Positions 42,554 through 53,006 of a stretch of 64,000 bases of DNA are shown here, piece by piece (the first letter of the stretch is position 1; every line of letters starts with the position of its first letter). The stretch covers positions 438,187,095 through 438,251,094 of the forward strand of contig CM054059.1 in NCBI GenBank assembly GCA_028641055.1. The letters are read 5' to 3'. The translations under genes and the position numbers were made by a program. This DNA comes from Alopecurus myosuroides (Eukaryota; Streptophyta; Magnoliopsida; Poales; Poaceae). Below the pieces are notes generated by a model that saw nothing but the letters and a program-made list of their open reading frames with translations, did not search any database and had not been told where the DNA came from.

Positions 42554-45500
42554 TTACGAATGAAAGCGACGAAGTAGAGCTACATTCCAAGGGCGCTTGG
42601 TTTCCTCTCCAGCTTTATCTGCCCTGTTCGCCTGCGATGGGCGCACATCTACAAGATAGTACGCGTCATTGTGCAGCGCTTTGCTGACAATGAATGGCCC
42701 TTCCCATGGAGGAGACAACTTGTGCATCCCGGCTGTGCGCTGCACAAGCCTAAGGACCATGTCTCCTTCTCGGAAAACCCTTGGGTTCACCTTTCGGCTA
42801 TGATAGCGCCGCAGGTTTTGCTGGTAGATAGCCGAACGTGACAGAGTCAGCTCTCTTGCTTCTTCAAGCAGGTCAACGTCGTCTTCTCGAGCTTCTCTCG
42901 CCTCCACCTCAGTGTAGAGGGCTACTCGGGGGGAGTCATGCTCTAAGTCTATTGGCAACACGGCCTCAGCCCCGTATACCAAGAAGAATGGCGTGTAGCC
43001 GGTTGACCGGTTAGGGGTAGTCCTTAGACTCCACAACACCGCTGGCAACTATTCTAGCCAACACCCAGGTGTTTTCAGCAACGGCTCAATCAGCCTTGGC
43101 TTGATGCCTGCCAGTACCATCCCATTTGCTCTCTCAACTTGCCCATTGGAGGCAGGGTGCGCGACTGACGCAACGTCTAGTCGGATATGCTTATCTCTGC
43201 AGAATCGCACCATTGCCCCCTCTGCAAAGTTGGTGCCATTGTCGGTGATGATACTGTGCGGGTAGCCATATCTCATGATCACATCCTTCACAAACTTCAC
43301 GGCTGTGACTCCGTCACACTTCCGAATAGGTTTCACCTCGATCCATTTGGTGAACTTGTCCACCATGACCAAGATATGTGTCATATTGCCCTTAGCCGGC
43401 TTGAAAGGGCCAACCATATCCAAGCACCAGACAGCAAATGGCCATGTGATAGGAATTGTTTTCAACTCGGAAGCTGGCATGTGAATCTTACTTGCGAACA
43501 TCTGACAGCCGGCGCACTTCCTCACAATATCCTCAGCTTGCTGCAGCGCAGTGAGCCAGTAAAAGCCATGCCGAAAAGCTTTCTTGACCAAAGCCCGAGA
43601 AGAGGCGTGGTGCCCGCATTCCCCTTGATGTATCTCCACCAGTATTTCTTCTCCTTCTTCTGGGCTCACACATCGTTGCAGCACACCAGTGGCACTTCTT
43701 TTATGCAGCACATCTTGGACTATAGTGTAGCCCTTGGACTTTCTCTGAATCTGCCTCGCAGTCACTTCATCTTCAGGCAAAGCACCGTCCCTTAGAAAGG
43801 ATAATATGGGCATAGCCCAACTCGGTGTCTCCCGTATGGGAAACACTGGTTCGTCCAGTTCCATTGGGACAGGCTCTTGCGGTTGCACAGGAGGAGTAGG
43901 AGTGCTTCTCTGCAGCCCGGACCGATTGGCGAGAACTTCTTCAATGAATGCAACAGATTCTGGGTTGAGGGCGGCAGTCCCCGAGTACTGAGCGACAGTC
44001 CCCGAGTAGGGAGCGACAGTCCCCGAGTAGGGAACGACAGTCCCCGAGTAGGGAGCGTCAGTCCCCGAGTAGGGAGCGGCAGTCCCCGAGTAGGGAGCGG
44101 CAGTCCCCGAGTAGGGAGCGGCAGTCCCCGAGTAGGGAACGGCAGTCCCCGAGTAGGGAGCGACAGTCCCCGAGTAGGGAGCGACAGTCCCCGAGTTTCC
44201 TGCAGCACTCTCCCAGTCGATTTCCATTGGGTCAGATTCTTCACTTGGCAGAGAAGGAACGAAGATGGATTCCGAGTTGGGGGAAGGCTTGATGGAAGGC
44301 TTCCTCAAATGCTCCAAGGCAATCCCTGCTGGGATGGACTGCCGAGAAGATCCCAACTTGGACAGCTCATCTGCTGCCTCATTCTCTGCTCGGTGAATGT
44401 GCTGGAACTCACAGCCTTCGAAGAACCCAGTCATAGACTGTACCAGGAAGCGATACGATGCCATGTTGGCATCCAAAGCATCCCAAGTACCCGAAACCTG
44501 CTGCACCACCAGATCTGAATCGCCATAGCATATAATGCGCTGCACTCCAACCTCCTTGGCTACCCGCAAGCCATGCACCACTGCCTCGTACTCGGCTACA
44601 TTGTTGGATGCCTTGAAGTGAATTTGCAGCACATACTTGAGTTGATCCCGCTTGGGTGATGTAAGCACGACACCAGCGCCAAGGCCTTCTTTCACCTTTG
44701 AGCCATCGAAATGCATCCTCCAATAATTGGAGACTGGAGCAGGAGGCTCATACTGCATCTCGGCCCAGTCCACAAGAAACTCTGCCAGGACCTGAGACTT
44801 GATTGCTTCTCTTCTCGCGTACGCGGGAGCGTACGCGGCTAGCTCAATCGCCCACTTGGCTACTCTGCCACTCGCCTCCTTGTTACCCATGATATCCGAG
44901 ATGGGAGCTGAACTCACAACAGTGACGGGGTGCTCCTGGAAATAGTGCTTCAGCTTCCTGGCGCCCAGGTACACACCATATGTCATCTTCTGGTAGTGCG
45001 GATAGTTTTGCTTGGAACTGGACAACACTTCACTGAGATAATAGACTGGGCGCTGCACCCTCTTGCCTTCTTCTTCTCGCTCCACCACAATCACCACGCT
45101 GACTACTCGGTTAGTCGCAGCAATGTACAACAACATAGGCTCCTTGGGTAGCGGACTAGCCAAGACGGGAGCAGTAGCCAGCATTGCTTTCAACTCATTG
45201 AATGCCACGTCCGCCTGCGGAGTCCAGGCAAACTTGTCACTTTTCTTCATCAGCTGGTACAGAGGCAAAGCCTTCTCGCCCATTCGGCCCAAGAAGCGGC
45301 TCAGAGAAGCCAAACAACCCGTGAACTTCTGCACATCCTTCAGTGATCTCGGCAAAGACATGCTCTCAATAGCTTTTATCTTTGAAGGGTTGGCTTCAAT
45401 GCCACGGCTAGAAACCAGAAATCCGAGTAGCTTTCCAGCCGGTACACCAAAGGTGCACTTACTCGGATTCAGTTTCATTTTGTACTTGCGTAGGTTAGCA

Positions 45501-46168
45501 AAGGTTTCCTCCAGGTCGGCAAGCAGAGTATGTGTTTTATTCGTTTTGATGACAATGTCATCTACGTACACCTGCACATTCTTGCCGAGCTGGTTATGCA
45601 AGCATTTCTGCATGCATCTCTGATAGGTTGCACCCGCATTCCTCAAGCCAAAACACATGACACGATAGCAATAAGCCCCGTACGGGGTAATGAAAGCAGT
45701 CTTTATTTGATCAGCAGGGTTAAGTGCAATCTGGTGGAAACCAGAGTAGGCATCAATGAAAGACAGCAGTTCACAACCAGCAGTGGAATCGATCACCTGA
45801 TCGATGCGGGGTAGCGGGAAAGGATCTTTGGGGCACGCCTTGTTCAAGTCGGTGTAGTCGACGCACATGCGCCAAGCAGTGGCGGCCTTGGGATCCTCCT
45901 TCTTCTTCTCGACCATGACCGGGTTGGCTAGCCAATCCGGATGCAGCACCTCCATGATGAAGTTACTTATCAGCAGCTTGGTGATCTGATCACCAATGGC
46001 CTTCCTCCTCTCATCTCCGAAGCGGCGCATAGCCTGCTTCACGGGCTTGGCGTCAGGACGCACATGCAAAGAGTGCTCAACCAACTCCCTCGGGACTCCT
46101 GGTAAATCTTCATTGGTCCAGGCAAAAACATCCCGATTCTCACGGAGGAAGTGGATGAGCTCGCTTTC
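42554..46168 (-). pseudogene. A2 pol: RT, RNase H, integrase with one nonsense codon
   Basis: Same domain order and motifs as A1 pol (YVDDIV; MHFDGS; DDE motifs CLDMVGP, ITDNGTNF and SNGQVERANG all present). The frame is open from the UAG at 46169 down to 43052. A TAG at 43049-43051 replaces a Glu codon of A1 (CWLEEL becomes CWLE-stop). The frame then continues to the normal stop at 42554, so the last 165 residues of integrase are lost. It is otherwise intact, consistent with a very young lesion. Confidence 0.92.
43971..44196 (-). repeat. 21-bp coding minisatellite in A2 pol linker
   Basis: Eleven GT-x-x-PYS type units (A1 has eight). Units contain CGAGTAG and the PPT core CTCGGGGACTG. All changes are in multiples of 21 bp, so the frame is kept. 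Confidence 0.9.
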
Positions 46169-46171
46169 CTA
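46169..46171 (-). promoter_or_regulatory. Conserved readthrough UAG between gag-protease and RT (A2)
   Basis: Minus strand AAA UAG GAA AGC GAG CUC; same place and context as A1 20657. Confidence 0.75.
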
Positions 46172-49100
46172 TTTCTCCGCCAACCCGGAGCCAATAATGG
46201 CTTCGCGGTCGGGGAACTCAGGGTCGACCTGAATCTTCTTCGTCTCCTTGGCAGCCTGGAAAGCAGTGCCTTGCTGGATACTCGGCACACCTTGTGCGCC
46301 AGCTTGCGCGGACTGAGCCATAGCCACCACCTCGTACATCTTCCTCTTCTCGGCAGCAATCACCATTGACTCCGCCAACTGGGAACCAGCAGAGGCACAC
46401 TCAATGGATTTCTTGTAATCCCCCGAGATGGTGATGATGCCATTGGGACCGGGGATCTTCATCTTCAGATAAGCCACATGGGTGGAGGCCATGAACTTGC
46501 TCAGAGCCGGCCTGCCGAGTAGAGCGTGATACGGGCTCCGATGGTCCACCACCTCGAACTGCAGGCGCTCTGTGCGACAGTTCTCCCGAGTACCGAATAG
46601 CACATCTATCCACACTCGGCCAATCGGGTTGCATGAGACCCCGGGCACAATGCCATGGAAAGTAGTCTTGCTAGGCAGCATCATGTTCTCGGCCATGCCA
46701 AGCTTTTCGAGTGTATCCCTGTACACAATGTTGATGCTGCTGCCATTGTCGATCAGCACCTTGCTGAACCTCACATTCTTCATGGTGCCCAGGAAAGTAG
46801 GATCCAGCACCAAGGCATAGCTACCCGGATTGGGCATCACCTTGGGATGATCTACTCGGGACCACCGGATCTCCTTGTCGCACCAGTACATGTAGTGAGG
46901 AACAGCAGGAATCACTGCATTGACCTCCATGGCCCGCCTGTGCTGCGACTGCTTGTCGTCAGACTCAGAAGTGAAGATCATGTAGCTCTCATGGTGCTCT
47001 TGGTACTGATTGGAGCCATTGCCCCCATTGTTGCCATTGTTGTTATTGCCCTGGTAGTTGTTGTTGTTGCCTCTGTTGTTGTTGTTGTTGCGGTTGTAGT
47101 TGTTGTTGTTGTTGTTGTTGTTGCGGTATCGCTCGTTGTTGAAGTACTGGTTGGCTCCTAAAGCCACCTGGTTGACGTTTTCTCTTCTCGGGTACACTGG
47201 CGGCCGAGCTGCAGGAGCGCGAGTAGGCTGAACAGTAGCATTGGCAGCTGGCAGAGGAGGAGGAGGAGGCAAGCCATCACTCTTGATCACGTCCCACCAC
47301 TCGCACTGCCGAGTAGTGTGGTTAGCAGGCCTCGACGGATGGTGGGTGTGAAAGCTGCATGGGCCATCCTTCATGTCATCGAAGACAAACTTCTTCGGCT
47401 GCTCAGAGTTCCCGCTACCCGACTGGGATCCGCGAAACGGCTTCTTGTTGCCTTGGCCCTGGTTCTGGTTTTGCCCGTAGGCTCCAGCAGGTTTTTGCCT
47501 CTGGCCACCACTGCCTCCAATGTTCACTGCATTCACCTCCTCGGGATCATACCGGTTGTCCACTCGGCGCTTGTTGCGGAACTCGTTGCGCTTGCTGCTG
47601 TTGAAGTTTCTTCTCGGCTCGGAGGAGTCCATCAATGGCTGAGTGGGATCGCCGAGTGCGTACTGATCCGCAATCTTGATGGTCTCGGCCAGGGTGTTCG
47701 GCATCTCCCTCTGCAATCTCTGCCAAAGCATGCTGCCATGTCGGCAACCCTGCGCAAACCAAGTGATGGCCTGAGCTTCATTCACACCCTCACAGGTGTT
47801 CCTCAAGGTGCTCCACCGAGTAAGATACTCGCGGTCAGTCTCGTCTTCTCGCTGCTTGCAGGCCGACAACTGCTGTGGCCTATTCGGCCTCTTGTATGTA
47901 CTCGTGAAGTTGCTGATGAATGCGTCCGAGAAGTCCAGCCAGCAGTTAATGCTGTTCTTGGGCAGGTTGTTGAGCCAAGTACGGGCTGGACCCTCTAGCA
48001 TTTGCGGCACATAGCGCACCGCCCATCTCCTGTTACCATTCGCGATATGGACCGCGGTAACATAATCATTGAGCCAATCTTCAGGCTTGGTGCTACCATT
48101 GTAGCTCTTGGTGCCCCTTGCAAGCTGGAAGCCCTTCACGGACGGCTCGTTCATGATGCGCGGGCCAAAGCACTCGGGGCCAGGGGGACCCGTGCTCTCC
48201 AGCCGCGCCGACAAGCTGATTCGGTCCAACTGATGCCTTGCATCTCCAACCGCCAACACACGGTCACCAACACGGTCACGAATATCATAGCCGGCCATCT
48301 CCATGGCCGAGTTGCCGTCATCATACCTATCCACCTGCACCGCCGCAGGCTGCTCCACCAGGTTAATGACTTGCGCCACAGCGCGCGGCTGCTGCCTCTG
48401 CCGAGTAGGCTGAGCTGCGGGTTGCCGAGAAGTACCCGGACGCGCGGCTTCTCGGACACGGCTTTGAGCTTGATGGGCTTGAGAGCCTGCTCTTGCAGCA
48501 TTGTGTTCCTGCCCGGGCTGCTGCGGCACAGTAATCTGTCTCGCGGCAACAGCCGGGTCATACACCTGCATCTGCCTGTCTCTGCCCGAGCGGCCGCTGC
48601 GGCTCTTCTCGCGGCTGGGATGCGGAGATGAGGCCTGATCGTTAGATCTAGCCGCGTGCGAATGCACCATCTGCGAAGCCCCAGCCCCAGGATTGGCCTT
48701 CCGGAACTCCTCGTTCTGCCTAGCAGCCTCCAACACTAACTCCTTGAGCCTCTCTTGCTGCCTAACACGCGCGTCGCCATCTAGACGAGGCAACTCGGCA
48801 GCAACCGCCTCTGCAGCTCTAAGGGTTTTGGCGGGTGTGCTATATCTGGGCCTGGTGGAGGTGTTTTCGGTGGCGGACTGAGCGGGAGCCTCTACAACCG
48901 TGGCCATCTCGGCACCAAGGTTACGACGAGTAGCACCTACCCTGCTAGGCCTCCTAGCAACCGGCGTGAAACCATGAGCCCTATTGTACTCAAGCTGATC
49001 TAGACTCAGCTCTAACCTCACCTTGTCCAACTCCGCCTGCTCGGCGAGCAGCTCCAAGCGTTGCCGCTCAAGCTGCTCCCTCATGGCCAGGAGCTCGACG

Positions 49101-49636
49101 TCGGTGGAGGATGGCATGCCAAGCCGCGCAGCAGACGCGGGGATGGCCGCAGAAGTGGAAGGCGGCATGTTGCTCTCCCTCTCGTAGGGCCGGTGTACCC
49201 TGCCACCAGCCGGTGCGTCCACCTCCTCGACGACGGCCGCAGCGCCAGTAGCGGCTGCGCCGGCGTTTGCCGTCAAGCCCGCCACCAGCACCTCAGCGCA
49301 GTTCGCAGAGCGAGACGCGGGCCTTCCGCGAGCAGCAATCACCGCGGGAGGATCCTCCGCGTCTTGCACCTGCTCAGGATACGCGCAGTCGATGACGGTG
49401 GCGATGTAGACGAGATGAGAGCCGAAGGAGACCACCGAGCCGCCCTCCGGCATGGCCTTGCCGCCGAAACAGCCGGCGTTGTCGATGACGAAGTCGAAGG
49501 AGCCGAATCTGTGGACAAGGCCACAGACCACGCGCTCCGATGAAGAAGATCCCGTCCGAACAGTAACTCCAACCAGCGCCGCTGGTTGCCCCACGGTGGG
49601 CGCCAACTGTCGTGGTGGTGTCACGGCAGATGCCAT
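46172..49636 (-). CDS. A2 gag-protease polyprotein (intact)
   Basis: Open from the 5' LTR to the UAG. The start taken here is the MASAVTPPRQ ATG in the LTR at 49636; an upstream in-frame ATG at 49762 makes 1,197 residues. Same order as A1: primer-site leader QLAPTVG, coiled coil, Arg/Ser-rich region, capsid core (PEDWLNDYVTAVHIANG), CSFH...HTTRQC knuckle, longer Asn-rich tract, protease VLIDNGSSINIV. No lesion seen. Confidence 0.9.
47018..47144 (-). repeat. AAC-rich tract encoding an Asn-rich Gag segment (A2)
   Basis: Runs of up to 8 Asn broken by Tyr/Arg/Gly, two residues longer in its first run than the A1 tract. Confidence 0.9.
49588..49605 (-). other. A2 primer binding site
   Basis: TGGCGCCCACCGTGGGGC on the element strand, two nucleotides from the 5' LTR; identical to A1. 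Confidence 0.85.
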
Positions 49637-50517
49637 GGGATGGCTAAAGATGTGGGGACGATGGACGCTGGAGGTATCCGGGGAGGGATCACACGACGAG
49701 TAGACGCGTGAGGTAAGAACAATACACTGCAAACAACACGATCTACCCAGGTTCAGGGCCATCGTGAGGAGGTAAAACCCCTACTCCTGCCTTTCTCTAT
49801 GTATTACGGTGTCTCTCCGAGTAGGTACAATACAAATGATATCTCTACCGAGTAGCCCCTTGCCCCTCTCCGAGTAGAGCTAGGTCAAGAACTTAGGGAT
49901 TCTAGGGTTTCCAGGGAGCAACCGTTAGCCTCTATGGGAGCCTGCCTCGCGCAGGAGGCGGCGGGGCACCTTATATACATGGCGCCCAGCCGGATACGTC
50001 CAAATCTAGACAAGTGTCGACATAGTGTGCACACCGTCCTTTCACCGAGTACCCGCTGACAGCTTTGGTCGTTGGTCTTGGCTGCTTCTGTAAAGTCGTT
50101 GGGCAAAACTAGGGGACAGACTGGTATCACTGTACCTAGTCACAGAGTAGGCCCCCCTTATCCTGCCACCGACTGCTTCCTTGCTGTCACTGTCAGGCAG
50201 GCCGTCCCCACGTGAACAGTAGTTCGAATGCTGCCAAGTACGGACCCAGGATACGCGGGATCCTGTGTCAGAACGGCTCCTTTGACTTCCTGCCCGAGTA
50301 GTTTCCCGCCAAAGGTTCCCGCCAATTGTACTCGGGCCAAACCTTCTACTCGACAGGGTAGGACTTGACTGATATCTCCTTCTGGTCATCTTGAGGTGAG
50401 ACCGAGTAGCAGTCGACCGGGTAGCGAGTACCCGGTAGTCGGCTACTCGACCAACCTCTCTTCTGTAAGCGGCCTTTACCACCTGTCTTTACCCTACTCG
50501 GGGGTAACCCCCCGACA
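49608..50517 (-). repeat. A2 5' LTR (910 bp)
   Basis: Three differences from 35101-36010 by eye. TATATAA on the minus strand at about 49971-49977, with imperfect arms (GGCGGGGC / GCGCCCAGCC). Confidence 0.95.
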
Positions 50518-50522
50518 ACCTC
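50518..50522. other. A2 target-site duplication, right copy (ACCTC)
   Basis: Pairs with 35096-35100. Confidence 0.95.
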
Positions 50523-53003
50523 GATCCATTTGGTAAATTTGTCGACTGCGACCAGCAAGTGTGTATATCCACCCGGCGTGGACTTGCGTAGTGGTCCTAC
50601 CATGTCTAGCCCCCACTGTGCAAAGGGCCAGGCGATGGGTATCATGTGCAATTCCGTAGCAGGTGCATGTGGTCTTGGTGCGAATTGCTGACAAGCGTTG
50701 CATCTTTCGATGAGCTCCTTTGCATCGGTGGCTGCCGTGAGCCAGTAGAATCCTGCTTGGAAGGCTTTTCCCATGATTGCTTTCCAGCTAGCGTGATGCC
50801 CGCAGTCTCCTTGGTGGATGTCCTGGAGTAATTCTTTGCCATCTTCGGGTGCGATGCACCGCTGAAGTATACCCGAGATGCTTTGCTTGTATAATTCTCC
50901 GTTGATTACCCGAAAGGATTTACTGCGTCTGATTATTTGTCGAGCCTCGCGAGGATCGGCCGGGAGCTGTCTGGTGGACAGGTAGTCGAGGTATTTCTGC
51001 GTCCAGACTGGCTCGACCAGAAAAACCTGTCGTGAAATGTTGTGAATAAGCTCGATGATGGCGACTTGCGGGCTGACCTCTGTTTCTGGTGCTGTGGGTG
51101 TTCCTGCAGCTTTTTTGACTTTGACTGAGCGCTTGGTCATCCGATCGAAATATGTTCCTGGTGGTATGGGTGTGTTTGTGGAACCCATGTTTGCCAGTTT
51201 ATCTGCTTCTTCGTTGCTGGATCTCGCAATGTGTTTCAGCTCGCATCCCTTGAAGCTTCCTTCGAGTAGGTTGTACATGTCGCGATATGCGACCATGTTT
51301 TCAGCAATTGTGTCGTATTCTTTCGTTGTCTGCTTCACGATGAGATTGGAGTCGCCGTAGATCATTAATCGGGTGGCTCCACAGGCAACTGCCATCTTCA
51401 TCCCATGTAACAGGGCTTCATATTCTGCGTCGTTGTTCGATGCCGGATCATCGGGTGGAAAATCCAATCGTAGGACGTATTGCAGCTTGTCTCCCCTAGG
51501 CGATATGAGAACGATTCCAGCTCCTGCTCCTTCGTTTCTTTTGGACCCGTCAAAGTACATTATCCAGTTGCTCGTGTACTCAGGCGGTCCGGGCGTTTGT
51601 AGCTCTGTCCACTCGCTTAGGAATTCCACGAGTACCTGGGATTTGATTGCATTTCGTCCTGCATAAGTGATGTCCCAAGCACCCAGCTCGATGCTCCATT
51701 TGGCTATTCTTCCGAATGCCATAGGGTTGTTCATGATTGTCCCGAGTGACGCATCATTAACCACTGTGATGGCGTGTTCCTGGAAATAGTGCTTGAGCTT
51801 TCGGGCTGTAAGAACAAATCCATATGCGAGCTTCTGGTAATGAGGATATCGTTGCTTGCATGGTGAGAGCACTTCACTGATGTAATAGATCGGTCTTTGA
51901 ACTCTGTACGCTTTGCCCTACTCAGGTCGTTCGACTATGATTGTTGTGCTGATGACCTGGTTTGTGGCGGCTAGGTACAAGTAGAGTGGTTCCCTTTCTT
52001 GCGGTGTTGCAAGGACGCGCCTGCTTTGCAACGATCACTTCAAGTCTGCGAACGCTTGTTTAGCTTCTGGTGTCCACTCGAATTTGTCCGTCTTTTTCAG
52101 CAGCTTGTAGAAGGGTAACGCTTGCTCTCCCAATCGTGCGATGAACCTGCTCAAGGCGGCCAGTCGCCCTGCGAGCTGCTGGACTCCGCGTAGATTGGTT
52201 GGCTCTTTCATAGTCAAGATTGCTTGTATTTTCTCTGGGTTGGCTTCGATGCCTCTGGCGGATACCAGGTACCCGAGAAGTTTTCCTGCTGGAACGCCGA
52301 AGACGCATTTTTTTGGATTGAGCTTGATCCTGTATGCGTTGAGGGCGTCGAACGTTTCTCTAATGTCCTCGAGGAGTGTGTCCTCTACCCGAGTCTTGAT
52401 GACGATGTCGTCAACGTACACTTGTACGTTCTTGCCAATGAGCTTGGCGAGGCATTTTTGCATGCAGCGCTGATATGTTGCGCCTGCGTTCTTGAGCCCG
52501 AAGGGCATTGTCGTGTAGCAGTATACACCGTGTGGCGTGATGAATATTGTTTTTTCTTCGTCCTCCCGTTTCATCCGGATCTGATTGTAGCCCGAATAGG
52601 CGTCCAGGAAGGAGTTTCATTGACAGCCTGCCGTAGAGTCCACGATTTGGTCGATTCGCGGGAGGGGGAAGTTATCCTTGGGGCAGTGCTTGTTTAACGA
52701 CGTGTAGTCGATGCATACCCGAAGGATGTCCGTGTTCTTCTTGGGGGCCAGCACTGGGTTAGCTAACCAGGTGGATATCTTGATCTCCCTGATGAAATTT
52801 GCTGCTAGCAATCTGTTTACTTCTTCTCCAAGCGCTTTCTGCTTGGGTTCTGAAAATCGTCGAGTAGTCTGTTTGATGGGTTTGTCATCTGGAAAGACTT
52901 CGAGTGAGTGCTCGGCAAACTCCCTGGGTATTCCTGGCAAATCTGAGGGCTGCCAGGCGAAAATTTCCCAGTACTCATGAAGAAGTTCGACGAGCGCGCT
53001 TTC
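50523..53003 (-). pseudogene. E2 pol: RT, RNase H and N-terminal integrase, broken
   Basis: RT pieces: PLPRIDQIVDSTAGC (to 52617), then DAYSGYNQI and YVDDIVIKT (52035-52574). RNase H (about 51000-51870): MYFDGSKR, NNDAEYEAL and YGDSNL present. Integrase: HHCC finger (GDCGHHASW...CNAC) and the first Asp (GLDMVGPL), then A2 interrupts. Lesions: a TGA near 52618 after the CQ of STAGCQ, loss of frame near 52034 and a TAG near 51919. Compared with E1-right it keeps the RNase H Glu. Confidence 0.85.
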
Positions 53004-53006
53004 CTA
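53004..53006 (-). promoter_or_regulatory. Conserved readthrough UAG between gag-protease and RT (E2)
   Basis: Minus strand GCA UAG GAA AGC GCG CUC GUC. Same location and downstream context as in family A, although the surrounding proteins are strongly diverged. Confidence 0.7.

Larger units (their letters stand above)
35101..50517 (-). mobile_element. A2: complete second copy of family A, 15,417 bp
   Basis: LTRs of 910 bp (35101-36010 and 49608-50517), TSD ACCTC, PBS and PPT as in A1. By eye the LTRs differ at three sites (35186/49693, 35254/49761, 35742/50249), giving roughly 0.13 million years at 1.3e-8. A2 differs from A1 at many positions in LTR and interior, so neither is a recent copy of the other. 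One nonsense codon disables integrase and a 40-nt gap disrupts the antisense gene. Confidence 0.95.

Noticed and set aside
43971..44196. Regular short repeats resembling a CRISPR array
   Set aside because: Units are head-to-tail 21-mers without unique spacers and lie in frame in pol of a plant retrotransposon.
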